Below are positions 45,814 through 57,720 of a DNA stretch of 64,000 bases, in pieces. The DNA lies in NCBI GenBank assembly GCA_019454045.1, contig SKCR01023721.1:1-64000 (forward strand). Reading direction: 5' to 3'. This DNA comes from Zanthoxylum bungeanum (lineage: Eukaryota; Streptophyta; Magnoliopsida; Sapindales; Rutaceae). Every line of letters starts with the position of its first letter. Position 1 is the stretch's first letter. The translations under genes were made by a program, and so were the position numbers. Below the pieces are notes generated by a model. It worked only from the letters and a program-made list of their open reading frames with translations, had not been told where the DNA came from and did not search any database.

Positions 45814-47480
45814 CTATGTTTTCATTGAGGATGCGAGCCGGGCCAGGGAGTCTGCTTCACAGTTGTCTTCTCGTCCGATTTGTTCGAAGCGTACGTTCCT
45901 CATTTTCTCCATCAACTTTTTTACTTCGGCCAAGTAGGCTATCATAGTCGGCTCCCTGGCCTGAAATTCTCCCTTTAGTTGTTGAATGAATAGCTGAGAG
46001 TCACTCCTTACTACTACGTCGTGGACTCCCATCACCGCGCATAGCCTTAATCCGGCCAAGATTGCTTCGTATTCTGCTTCGTTGTTTGTGGCTTTGAAGG
46101 CAAATTTTAAGGCAAACAAGACTTCTTCTCCTTTACTGTTTTTCAGAGTGATTCCTGCCTCATTGCCCTGTGAGCTGGCAGACCCGTCCACTGACATTTC
46201 CCATTTGCTTTCCTCCATAGTCAATATTTGGGGTTCCGTGAGTTCCGCAACAAAATCTGCTAAGGCCTGCCCTTTTATTGCTACTCTTAGGAGGTAGGAA
46301 ATGTCGTGCTCGCTTAACTCCACTGACCATTTCATTAGCCTTCCCGAGGCCTCTGGTTTTTGCAAGATCTGCCGCATGGGGTAATCGGTGTAAACTTGAT
46401 AGGGTGGGCCTGGAAGTAAGGTCGTAATTTTCGTGCTGCAATGATCAAGGATAGAGCGACTAGTTCATGCACGGGATACCGGGTCTCTGCATCCAACATA
46501 GCTTTGCTGATATAATATACTGGTCTTTGGATCTGGTTGGCCTCTTGCACCAGTACCGAACTCACTGTGTGTTTTGAAACAGCCAAGTACAAGTATAATG
46601 TTTCTCATGGGAGAGGTTTTTCCAGAAGTGGGGGCTGTGCTAGATATTATTTTAGCTGCTGGAAGGCCTCCTCGCATTCCGGCGCCCAGTCGATCCCCTT
46701 TTGGGCCTTCTTGATGATTTTGAAGAAGGGGTGGCATTTGTCGGTCGCCCGAGAGATGAATCGGTTGAGCGCGGCGACCCTGCCTGTTAGACTTTGCACC
46801 TCTTTAATTATTCTGGGGGATTTTAAGTCCAGCACAGCTTGTATCTTCTGGGGGTTGGCTTATATGCCTCGGGAACTCACCATGTAGCCTAAAAATTTTC
46901 CTGAAGCCACTCCGAATGTACACTTTTCTGGATTGAGTTTTAAATTGTGTTTTCTCAGCAATTCGAAGGTTTTCTTTAGGTCAGTCACGTGACTTCTTGG
47001 TTCTCTGGACATTGTTATCATGTCGTCCACATATACCAACATTGAAATACCGATGAGTGGTTTGAAAATTTTGTTTACCAGCATTTGAAAAGTTGCCCCT
47101 GCGTTCTTCAGTCCGAAGGGCATTACTTTGTAACAGTACAGTCCCTGATCGGTGACAAAAGTTGTATTTTCCTCGTCTTCAGGATGCATCTTGACCTGAT
47201 TGTACTCTGAGAAGGCATCCATGAAGCTTTGGAGTCACTGGCAAGCTGTTGCATCTACCAGTTGGTCCACATTCGGTAGAGGAAATCTGTCTTTTGGACA
47301 CGATTTATTGAGGTCGGTGAAATCTACACACATCCTCCATTTTCCATTGTTGGATTTCTTTACCAATACTACGTTTGACACCCACTCGGGGTACTTTACT
47401 TCTCTGATGAACCGGCTTTTAACAGTTTTTCCACCTTGGATGCCACCGCTATGCACCGTTCTTGATTAAAGATTATTCTC
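45814..47480 (-). pseudogene. Tat reverse transcriptase and RNase H
   Basis: Reverse transcriptase fragments lie at 47456-47235 (WVSNVVLVKK, RMCVDFTDLN) and 47222-46860 (MPFGLKNAGATFQ and the YVDDM active site at 47019-47033), then 46835-46647. They are separated by stops and shifts. The connection RNase H lies near 46592-46335. A further RNase HI-like domain is at 46377-45814, with the acidic residues in MSVDGSAS, NNEAEYEA and VVRSDSQLF. Two RNase H domains in a row are known for the Tat lineage. Confidence 0.88.
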
Positions 47481-48400
47481 TTCTGTTTGACCGGTTTGTG
47501 TGACGGGTTTACTGCCAAGCGGTGACTGATGAACTTTGGGTCAATCCCGGGCATGTCATTGTGTCCCCACGCGAAGATGTCGGGGTATTCCTGTAGACAT
47601 TCTAGCAGGCCATTTTTTAGGGTTTCGTCCAAGTTTCCCCATATCATTATGTTTTTATCTGGTCCGAACAACTTTATCTCTTCTAATTCTTCAGCTGCTC
47701 CTAGTCGGGCAACTTTATTTGGCCGATGACCTGGTTCTTTCCTCTCATTCTCGCCGCCTCTGCCTCTTCTTGGTGCCTTCTTCAATGCAGAAGTTCTCTC
47801 GTGAGAGAGTGGCAAAGCAGCTATGTGCTATCTTCTGACTCCCGCACACGATTCCGATCCCTTCCCGGGTGTGGAACTTTAGTTTTAAGTGATAGCAGGA
47901 CATCGCAGCCTTTGTTTTCATCATGAAAGGCCGGCCGACAACGACTTGGTTACTGCTCATGTAGTCCACCACTGTGAAATTTATCATAATTGTTCGGGTT
48001 CTGGGGTGAGTCCCGATCGTCATTGCTAATTGTATCCTTCCCAGCGGGATGACCGTTGAGCCCCTGAATCCGTATAGGGGGTGCCGTCATTGGTTAGAGT
48101 CGCGTACTATACTCCCATGCCTTCTAAAGCTATCTTGGAGATTATGTCTACTGCACTTCCGGGATCTTCCAAGATTTTATCTACCTCTGTGCCGCCGATT
48201 GTAGCTTTGATTATTAGCGCATCGTCATGGGGGAAACTCACCCCCCGTGCATCCTCGTCGGTGAACATTATGGGCACTGACCGACTTCCTCGTAGTGTCG
48301 GGGATCTTTCTGTTTCTAGTACCTCTGCCCCTTGAGTTCGGCTATAGTTTTTCCTTGATCGGTTAGAGTCTCCGGCCAGTGTTCTTCCCCCTGCGATGAT
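47396..48400 (-). pseudogene. Tat protease region and RT N-terminus
   Basis: After the gag stop the frame shifts. NIIAGGRTLAG and then DPGSAVDIISKIALEGMG mark an aspartic protease of the Tat type, in which the usual D-S/T-G active-site triplet reads D-P-G. 48023-47745 continues with VVDYMSSNQVVVGRPF. 47815-47396 leads into RT, with LQEYPDIFAWGHNDMPGIDP and KPVKQKRI. Several stops and one frameshift interrupt it. Confidence 0.75.
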
Positions 48401-48402
48401 GT

Positions 48403-49923
48403 TTACTTGTCGGCTTCATGCCCTCTGTCTGGCCGCCAAATCTTCGTGGTGATATAACCATTTAAGTACCCATTCCGGGCTAGATCTTCCATATGTTCCC
48501 TCAAATCCTTGCACTCGTCTGTTGCATGTCCCTTTATCTTATGATGTATGCAATAAGACTTATTGTTTCTCTTATCATGGAGGAATTTTCTGAGGTCGGG
48601 TTCTATTAAGAGGCATTTTCCCTGTATCTCCATGATGATTTGCCCCGGTGGTTTGCTTAGGGGAATATATACTTCTTCTCGGACCACGTGGTTTACTTGG
48701 GTTGGGACCCTTCTTTCCTGGTCCCTTCTAGGCATTGGTTTGAATTCTTTGTGTCTTGGGATGAGTTTTTTGAACTCACTGTCCGGCCGGCGGGGGGCCT
48801 CTGCTCTTGTCGTCTTTTCTCTAATGGTTGTCCCCATTCGGGAGATCTTTTCTTCGCTTTCTAACAGGACGAATTTACGGGCTACCTCCAGAGCGGTAGC
48901 GTAATCCGGTGTGTCTTGGATTCTTAGGTGAGTCCATAGTTTTCCGATCCTTAGGGCTCCCTTTAAACTTTCCAGGGCCTCTTGGGACTCGTATCCTCCG
49001 ACCTCGAGTACCATATTGTGGTACATCTTGATGAAATTTTTTAGGGGCTCGTCATCTCATTGCTTCATAAGCCTCAATTCTCCAATCGTCTTTTTGGGGA
49101 CGCATACACCTTTAAAGTGTCGAACGAACGACCTTTTAAGCTGTGTGAAGCTTCCGATGCTCACTGGGGCCAGACTTCTGTACCATAGGATGGCGGGTCC
49201 GCCCAAAGTTAGGGGGAATACTTTGCAGATGTCATCTCCTATCACTCCCTGGACTTCCATCAACAGGACAAAGCTTTCGATGTGGGATTTCGGGTCAGAG
49301 TGGCCTTTGTAAGGTGTCATGGTCGGCATGTTGAATCGCCTTGGGAATTTTGCCGACTTTATTTCTTCCGTGAGGGGAGATTCCTCCTCACCATCCCAGG
49401 CATCCCCTGCATCAGTCTTGAGGCCTACCCCACATTTGGTCATCTCATTTTTTAACCAAGACTTTATTTCACTGCTTGTGTCGCCATGTCGTCTCATGTG
49501 CTCCTCTGTGCGTCCATTGCCCCGGGTGCGGCGTTCCTCATGCCTTGGAATTTCCCGCACATTTTCGCTATACTCTATGTCCTCTCTTCTGGAGTCGCGG
49601 AGACTATCATAGGAGGGATCTGGTGATGATCTTCCTTCTTCTTCTTCCCATGCGTCCTCTGTTTGTGAATCTTTTTCTACAACTACGGATTTTATCCCGT
49701 AAGGGCCCCTCCTCCTGGGTCCATCGTCTTCACTTGTTTCTACCACCCTTTTCCCTTCTACTTTTTCAATTCTTCTTCGACTGGTTCCGATTTCGGGTCT
49801 TTCGTTGTTCGTTTCCTCCATTCTCTCCAGCCGATCCATCATGGATTTCATACTTTCTTCCATCTTTTTCATCCAGTTTGTTGTGGGACTCCCTGAAGAT
49901 TGATGATTTCCGCCTTCTGTCAT
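48403..49923 (-). pseudogene. Tat gag
   Basis: Starts at the minus-strand ATG at 49923 (MTEGGNHQ). It has an acidic/basic N-terminal half rich in E and R, then the retrotransposon gag domain (FNMPTMTPYKGHSDPKSHIE, LTLGGPAILWYRSL). It ends with a Tat-type zinc knuckle, CIHHKIKGHATDEC. It is broken once by a TGA at 49057-49059; the same frame then goes on as DDEPLKNFIKMYHNMV. A CGA to TGA change would explain it. Confidence 0.88.
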
Positions 49924-49956
49924 TGTCTTTTTCGTGAATTGCTTTTTGTTGAAAGT

Positions 49957-49974
49957 TCCCCACAGACGGCGCCA
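49957..49974 (-). other. Primer-binding site of the Tat element
   Basis: TGGCGCCGTCTGTGGGGA on the minus strand, two bases after the 5' LTR ends in CA. TGGCGCC starts are usual in gypsy elements of this lineage; I did not assign the tRNA. Confidence 0.85.
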
Positions 49975-49976
49975 AC

Positions 49977-50719
49977 TGTTGACGGCTGATTTTGGTTTCA
50001 AGGCAATATGGGAATATTACTCCCGAGACGATCCTCCCTCAATAGTGAATTTGTTTGGTTATGGGGGACCAAAAGCAAACTTAGCAAAAGACAAATAATA
50101 CGCCAATCGACAAGGAGATTTAACGTGGTTCGGCGGATCTTGGTCCGACCTACGTCCTCGGGCGCAAAAAGGATGATACTTTTATTACTCAAACACGCTT
50201 CTCAGCTATGCTTCTTGTTTTTACAAGTCTGATCTTAATGATTCTGATGCCTTTACACACACTCTACCCTCATATTTATAATAACAGAGAAATCAGACTC
50301 TTTCTAGCATAAGGATTCCCAGTTGAAACATTCTCATTTTCCTATGAGGATTCCTAATCTGAAACTGACTTCACTTTATTTATCCTATCAGGATACTGAC
50401 TTATCAGTTTCTGTGTGAAAGTAGGATAATTTTATCCCTTTTCCCGGTAGAAATAGGATGTATTATCTTTTGGGCATGCTTCGTCATCTGGTCGGTCTAG
50501 ACATGGTCGGTCATCATGGGCTTCTGAGCTGAGGATGCTGTTGCCGAACTGATAGTGCCCGGTCACCTGGTCCCAAGTGGTCGGTCGCCCATCGTCAGTG
50601 ATCGGTCTCTTATTCATGTGGTCGGGTCGGCATCTAATGATTTCGACCAAGATGTGAATTGCCATTTTTACCCTTGCTGTGATGCTTAACTGTCATATGG
50701 CCTTTTTACACCATCAACA
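49977..50719 (-). repeat. Tat element 5' LTR (743 bp)
   Basis: Matches 35720-36463 with about 18 substitutions and a 1-bp indel (about 2.4 percent). Flanked outside by GCAAT. Confidence 0.92.
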
Positions 50720-50724
50720 GCAAT

Positions 50725-51130
50725 AAATAGAGGTTAACGGCCGTTGATCGTAACTTTTGGTGTTGAAATCTCCCTGAATGGGCATAAAATATCGCTCTTT
50801 CTTACGAACGTCTAACCTCCACGGTGTCCATAGTACACCGAACAAAAACGCTTTTTGAAATATTAATATTATTATATGTAAGGTAAATATTAAGAATTAT
50901 GTAAAAACATATATTGCTTATATAAATTCATAGCCATTCGTGACTCATGCTTAAGAGTCCAAGAAATGTGGACTTGTGATCAAATGTGGTTTCACAAAAT
51001 TACATAGCCCTTTTGGTATAGATGTGTAGTGTGGTATGATAAAGTTATGTTTTGGTCAAAATATAATTTTTAAGTGTTTGATTAATGATTAAATTTACGA
51101 TTACTAATTGTAATTTATTTTACAAATAGA
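50725..51130. other. Intergenic sequence beyond the Tat insertion
   Basis: This continues the sequence that ended at 35719, so before the insertion it lay directly upstream of the minus-strand gene at 33922. No gene is seen. Confidence 0.45.
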
Positions 51131-51393
51131 ATTTTGCACTAACCATTAAAATATTTTTTTTAAAAAGCACCGTATTTTTTTAAGCATAAAACTTAAATTA
51201 TATATCAGAGTTTATGAATCGTCATTTATTCATCATACTTTGTGACAAATATGTAAATCAAAATTTTGTTTTCTTTGTATTTGGTTAGGTTATAGCCCAG
51301 TTCGTCAGTACCAATGGAAGCTTTCCCCAAAAATGCTAAAATGCTCTTTTTTTTATAATGAAAATGCCATAAAGCACGAATCAAAATCTGTAA
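51131..51393. repeat. Direct repeat, left copy (about 265 bp)
   Basis: Shares with 51652-51926 the run AATCAAAATTTTGTTTTCTT, the phrases CAGTTCGTCAGTACC / TAGTTCGTCGGTACC, AAATGCCATAAA and GAATCAA. The spacing is about 520 bp and the copies are well diverged. Confidence 0.8.
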
Positions 51394-51452
51394 TATGAAA
51401 ACCAAATCAAAATGAGAAAGAAAAAGATATTGTCTCGCCTAGGAGGTGGTAT

Positions 51453-51557
51453 ATCATGTGCCGGGTGTATATGACATCTCTCTCACAGTAGGTGGGCCCC
51501 GCATAATTGTGAGGCCCGCCTACTGTGAGAGATAACATATACACCCAGCACATAATA
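51453..51557. repeat. Long hairpin (MITE-like) between the direct repeats
   Basis: Arms ATGTGCCGGGTGTATATG...CTCTCACAGTAGGTGGGCC and the complementary GGCCCGCCTACTGTGAGAG...CATATACACCCAGCACAT pair over about 45 bp around a loop CCGCATAATTGTGA. Mismatches are few. It is probably a small DNA transposon or an inverted-repeat transcript source. Confidence 0.75.
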
Positions 51558-51651
51558 TAATTTTCACTCGCCTAGAGGAAGAGTTACTCTAAGGCCTAGA
51601 ATAGCACCTTTTGAGAGCACTCTCCCATATTCTAGTAGTTTTAAAATGGTA

Positions 51652-51926
51652 TCTTGCACTGACCACCAAAATATTTTAAAAAGAATTGCACCGTGATTAT
51701 TTTTTTTAAACATAAAACATAAAACTTAATATATATATATATATATATATTATAGTTTATGAATCATCGTTTATTCACAATATTTTGTGACTAGTACGTA
51801 AATCAAAATTTTGTTTTCTTTGTATTTATTTGGGCTATAGCCTAGTTCGTCGGTACCAAATGAGGTTTAATCTCAAAAATACAATTTTTAATGGAAATGC
51901 CATAAAATACGAATCAAGATCCGTAA
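51652..51926. repeat. Direct repeat, right copy (about 275 bp)
   Basis: Second copy of 51131-51393, with an (AT)n expansion at about 51731-51750 that the left copy lacks. Confidence 0.8.
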
Positions 51927-51989
51927 TAGCAGCATCAACAGCAGTACAAGCAGTAGTTGCAGCAGTAGTAGCAAAAACAAGAATAAATC

Positions 51990-54611
51990 TGTAGGGGTTT
52001 TTAGGGGCTAAATCCGGTAACGCAGCGGAAGCGGCGGAAGATCGTATCTTCCGATTTCAAAACTTTTTCTCGGATTAATTAAATAAACATATTTATTTAA
52101 TATTCCAATAATCAAATTATGAAATAAAATTCAATAAATCATATTTAGGTGAATTTACCAAATTACCCTTACTTTGGTATTTTGTCCATTTTAGTCCGAA
52201 ATTGATCTAATCAATTTTGAATGATTCTAAATCATTTCTAAGATGAACTTAGCATGTTCAAAACATCAAAACACCAAAAGCAACCAAATCCCCAAATTTC
52301 CAACTCTTGGCCGAATGCACCACCTTGGTGCCAAAGTGTGCACTTTGTCATTTCATGCATCAAAACACATCAAGATGTAATCCAATGAACATGAAACTTT
52401 ATATGCATCATATACACATCCAAATGCACAACATATATGAAAATACCCAAATTTGGAATTGGTCATGAACCCCAATATTTCAATTTCTTCAAATTGGACA
52501 AATTAGACCAAATTGGTTAAATCAATTACTTTAATCATCTTTCTTCCATCCAATCAAAGTCTCAACACAATGAAACAACTCAAGATCAAATCTAGGTCAT
52601 CTAAGAGTGGGTCAACAACTCTAGATTAGCAACATGGTTTCCAAAACCTTAAAAGAAAGCTTATAACTACAATAGTCACAACCTTCCTTCATCATACATG
52701 CTCAACACTTCCATCAAAACTTCCATCAACAAAAACACAAGGAATAAAGAAAGAAATAACCTAAGAACATCATATGTTAAAGCCTAGATCCTAAGGAACA
52801 TTTTCCTTTCTAATAGCAAGTTGGAAAAACTCACTAAAATCCAAGCTTTCTTTGATTTCTTCTTTCTTTCTCACAAGCTTCCTTTGCTTCCATTAATGGA
52901 GTTTTTCTTTAAAGTGTATTAGGTTATCAAATGAAAGTGAAATGAAAATAATTTATACTTAGGACAAAGAATGCCCTTGGCCGAAATTGTGTATACAAAT
53001 ATACCAAATTTCATTTCAATTTCATTTAACTTTACATTTAGTCAACTTGCATAAATATCTTAATAACACTTTATTAGATATTTAATTAAGTCAACAAATG
53101 CAACTAAGAATAATATAACTCTTATATTTAAGTGTATGGCCGAAATTTATAAAGAAATAAAGGAAAAAGATATTTTTATTTTTCAAACAATTTTGAACAA
53201 ATATCTTAAGAAGTCAAAATCAATTTGACAACCTTTTCCTTTGTAAAGTCAAACATTTACATTTATAATCATTTCCTAACTTTATCATTGGTGATATATT
53301 TATATTTTAATTATATTAATCATTTAACAATTAAATAATTAAATAATTAATTAAATACAAATATATCAAATATATGTATTATATTTACTTTAAATATCTC
53401 AAATACATATATTGATGATATATGTCAAATACCTTTATTTGACTATTTATTAATGTGTATTTAATAATATCATATATTAAATACAAATACACATTAATTA
53501 GGAAATAACGGTTCGGCCCATTCGCATGTATTTTTCGTTTAACGATTAAACGATTTACAAATAATCATCATTATTCATAAATGTTGCTCTAGTGCTCTAC
53601 GAGTATGTTTCATTATTGAGACTCTCTAGATTCAGGTATATCCGTCATGAAATCCAATTTCATGTCCATAATCTATCCACCCGTAGATTATGACGATCAC
53701 GGATAAACTAGCTGAATCATACAGGTCGAGGTCATTGCATACGTATAATCCCTCCGTCACAGGTATCCAGATAATCCCAGAGATATAGATGTAAACGTCA
53801 AATCTCTATAGGTATTATCTCGTCGACGTATCTATTAGCAATCTCTAAATAACACTCGGAACTTACTTCCGATGTATACTGTGGCCACAGATTTAACAGA
53901 CTGCTAATAATATATGGACTACCTATGCTCTGTACACAGAACTGACGGATCCTATCTTGACACACACAGGATATCCTGAGGATCGATCCACACCCAACGT
54001 ACATGCGGAGGTCTGATCTAAATAGATCGGTGACGTGACTGCCATCTAAGTGTGGAGGATGTCTCATACATCCACAGTGGTGTCTCAAATCGAAGGACCA
54101 CTATGCTACTCAACCCGAGAAGATTCTTATTGACGTTGGTGTACCATCCATTAAGAATCTTCGGTGAGCCGTTCAGTGTTTATCCACTATAAACACCTAC
54201 ACGTCTATACGAGTCTCCATAGACTCATGGTTCATTGGGATAAACCATCGGACCAAGTCACGATATACGACATGTACTGGTCTCAACGGATTTGACTAAC
54301 CGACCCGTGTTAGCAAATCTTGACCAGGAACTATGTTTGATAATATACATATAGCAGTGACACTTCCCAATGTCAATTACAAACTAACTTTGTAACTGTG
54401 TACTGCATTATATATTATCGGGCCTTTGTCTAATATATACATATCACTAAACCACATTTAGTTTCAATCTAATCGTAATCAGATCGAATACGTATATAAG
54501 AACAAGAGGTGCAACCATAAATAAGTAATATTATGGAATAAGGGGATGTTCGTATTCATGAATCAGACATAAATACGGCCCGGATTGGCGCTCTGAGCAC
54601 CAACCCCAACA
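51990..54611 (-). mobile_element. Solo LTR, 2622 bp, family L (copy 2)
   Basis: The complement of 39713-42340. It begins TGTAGGGGTT and ends AACCCCAACA on the plus strand, and is bounded by the perfect target duplication AAATC (51985-51989, 54612-54616). There is no internal coding region. It is an independent insertion from copy 1, since the target duplications differ. Confidence 0.9.
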
Positions 54612-54616
54612 AAATC

Positions 54617-56617
54617 CTCGTTAATTTTTTTCGCCTAAGGCCCTAAAAATGCTTGAGCCGTCTTTGAATAGACCTATTATTTGTTATTGTTGTGTGAAAG
54701 TGGATTGAGCTAAGAAAGTAACCAAGAATAAGGTTGGTTTAGGGTTTCGAATTGAATCTTGGCTTATGGGAGGCAGAGATGGTCCTAAGTTATCTAAATT
54801 TATGAGTTTTAAGCGAGTTTTTAAAATGATATATCTATCAATAAAGGATAAAAAATTTATATTATATAGACTTTAAAATTTGAAAATTTTTAAGCTATTG
54901 ATTTTAATATTTTATCAAATTTTAGGACCCTAACCAAGACAATCTGTCTGTCTCCATTAAGCACTTCTGAATAAAAGACTTTAATGGAAGAAAATGTAAA
55001 GTAGGACTTTAAATATTGAATGGGTTCTTTTTTGGGTGAGGTTTGATTGCTCAACTAATTTTATTTTAATTTTTTAATTGGTAGTGTCATGGCTTCTCAT
55101 GCATGGATCAACATTTTTATGGCTTTTTGTGCATTTTCACAAAAACCAAATATGTGCAAGAAATCAAAAAAGGTAGAATCAATCATAGCTATAAAAACAC
55201 TCAACCCACCAAAAATCTTCTCATTTTGAGAAGTAAAAATAAAAATAAAAATAAAATAAAATGACAAGTGCCAAAAGGTATATAACAAACACATTATATG
55301 AATAATTCACACCAACTCCAAAGACTTTGATTTTTTTTTATTTTATTTCTCGAGTGATATTGTGGATATACAAGAGGTCCCACTTTTGCTAATAATAGGA
55401 TCCCATAGGATATCGATCTTGCAAATTAAATAACAAAATCAACGGTAGCAATCACTCCATCAAACTCATTATGGGTTCTAATTATTTTAGTTAATAAAAT
55501 CTTCTAATATTATTATACAATATATTTAAATTTCAAATCCCGTTCAAGTTTATTATTAAAAATGAAAAAATAAAAATCAGTTTATACTAAAATACTAATA
55601 TAATATTAAGTTTTGTTTTTCAAAAATAAATCAATCAATCAATCATTTACAACTAACGCTTGTTGCCATCATTGCATTGCTTTTGTCTTATCCAACCACT
55701 AATTGGGTCAATTAGCAATTCACCATGAACTGATGAAAGTTAAAAAAAAAAAAAAAAAAAATCAGTTTTTACAATTTCAACATAAGGTGATAACTTTTTC
55801 ATATATTTCAAAGAAGTCCCCAACCTTAATTAAAATGACTGAAACATTCTTGAATGCTAGGTTACACATTAGGGTACCGGTTCTAAGTTTATCCATAATT
55901 GATAGGACCTGAAACAATTGATAGGTTATGGTGGTCGGTCGGGTAGGTTCTGATTCTGAATGTTAGGAATTAGTCTCAGTCAAATAGAGTATTGTTACAT
56001 AAATAGATTGTTCATGCATAATTTTGGGGATATATTTTTATTTATTTCATAATTATCTTTGATTATTTTAGTTTTGTTATAGATAAATATAGGCATGTTA
56101 AATTAATATTTAGTTATTATTTTAAGATTGTAAACTCTATTTATATAGTGCGGAATAATGGATAAAATAAGTAAATAATTATAAATGTTATAATTTTTGT
56201 TGTTTCAGAGAGAATCAGAGTATCTCTAATAACCCTAAACGAGGTATATAATTCCTCGAAGTATCCTAGAAAATCGGATATGTGCTCTCTCAAATTGGAC
56301 ACGTAACAAGTATAAGTTCTTCACTTTCTGGAACTGAAATCAAACCGTTTAACTGAACCATAAAATCAGTGAATGAATCATACGATGATAGAACCAACCT
56401 TATGTTGTACATTTGGTTGCTTTATTTTCAAGGGCAACCTTGTTGTTTCTATGAAGTTACTAATGGCACTAATTATTGGAGCCTCAACTTCAACAAGGCG
56501 GAATTGTAAAGGTTTGTATAAACATGAAATAATATCTTGTTTTGATGGCAATTGGTTGACACAATGATACATATTGTAATGTATTGTAGAGAGTTTTAAG
56601 TAGTTACAATATTGTTA
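54617..56617. other. Intergenic AT-rich sequence
   Basis: No gene is seen. A-runs lie near 55743-55760. Confidence 0.4.
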
Positions 56618-56621
56618 TAAC

Positions 56622-57360
56622 TGTTATGGTGGTTTTTCACTTCGAGAAAGTTCAACTAACGAAGAGAGGTAGAATATAGTTTGTACTTCGCCAAGAGATG
56701 ATGATAAAGGTCCAAGACTTAGAGAGGCTGATGTCAGACAAAGGAGTCCGACCCCACTATGCAAAGGAGTTCTCCTGAGGGAATAACCTACTGATGAGGA
56801 AGTAAGTTGAGATACAGACCCAACCTAAAAAAGAAGTGTTGAATTTGGCAGCATTTGAGTGTTTGTGGAAGCCGACCTAATGTGGTCATTGTCTGGGAAC
56901 CCTACATGGTTAAAGAAATGAGGTTTGATTAAGCATAATTCACATCGGAATGCCGACCAGAGGAATGGAGCTGCGATCATAGAGTCTGCTTGAAGTCATG
57001 TGAAATATGCCCTAATTGAAAGGATAAGCCTCTAGAAGGCTAATGATGATTGCGAGAAAAACAATGGTTCTCATTAGAAATAGCCTCTGCCAGCCGCCAT
57101 AGGGCTGTACAGTGGCAAAGAAGAGGCAGGGCAGAGGCCGCCATAGGTCGGTACAGTGACAATGAAATAAGCTATTTTGATTGGCGCATTTAAGGGTAGT
57201 TAAAGAGAGTTGCGATGATAATGATAATATGGTGACATGAGCTGATATCGTATGCAGTGAAATAATGAATTTAGAAGCATATATAAAGAGGTTGAAGTTT
57301 CATATTCAAAATGATTTTTTGGATAGCAATTTCACATCTTAAAACTTGTAAAAGAGCTCA
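56622..57360 (+). mobile_element. Candidate solo LTR (739 bp)
   Basis: A GC-richer block starting TGTTATGGTGG and ending GAGCTCA, flanked by TAAC at 56618-56621 and 57361-57364. A TATA box, GCATATATAAAGAGG, lies near 57280, about 80 bp before the end, as in an LTR promoter. An internal imperfect duplication (GCCGCCATAGG(G)CTGTACAGTG and GCCGCCATAGGTCGGTACAGTG) lies near 57092 and 57140. The target duplication is only 4 bp, so the ends are uncertain. Confidence 0.35.
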
Positions 57361-57589
57361 TAACTTAAAAACTAGTGATAGAAGTAGAAAACTGATCGGC
57401 TACCTGATCAAGTATTTTTATAATGAGCTGTAGCATTTTAGTTAGATTAGGAGTGTGGTTGCTGAATTTTTGGAGGAAAATGAGACATGTGTGAGTGGAA
57501 GTGTAGGGGATAAAGGAAAAAGGAAATTAATTTAAATTTGGAATGTGATATTACATATGTTTTTGCTCAATAAGACAAATAAACACATG

Positions 57590-57720
57590 TATATTTTAAT
57601 TAGTTTAATTAATAAAATCTCTTGAAGTAATAAAAAAAGTTATGGTTCAAACCTCACTCACATGGGTTAAGCAAATGAATGAGATATCATTGTATCAATA
57701 AAAAAGAGTGAGACATATGG
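57590..57720 (+). mobile_element. SINE-like element, family B
   Basis: A-box-like TTAATTAATAAAATCTC, B-box-like TGGTTCAAACCTCAC, then CACATGGGTTAAGC and an A-rich end. It has the same order as the element at 27165-27275 on the other strand. The ends were not fixed. Confidence 0.35.

Larger units (their letters stand above)
35720..50719 (-). mobile_element. Ty3/gypsy retrotransposon, Tat type, 15.0 kb with nested solo LTR
   Basis: Two LTRs of about 743 bp (TGTTGACGGC...CACCATCAACA) are bounded by the target duplication GCAAT at 35715-35719 and 50720-50724. The element runs on the minus strand: 5' LTR on the right, primer-binding site, gag, protease, reverse transcriptase, RNase H, integrase, tandem repeats, an antisense gene, purine tract, and 3' LTR on the left. 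A second, RNase HI-like domain and an antisense gene of the 'putative gypsy type transposon' family are features of the Tat lineage. The LTRs differ at about 18 bases and one indel by my count. A 2628-bp solo LTR is inserted in it. All coding parts carry stops. Confidence 0.93.
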
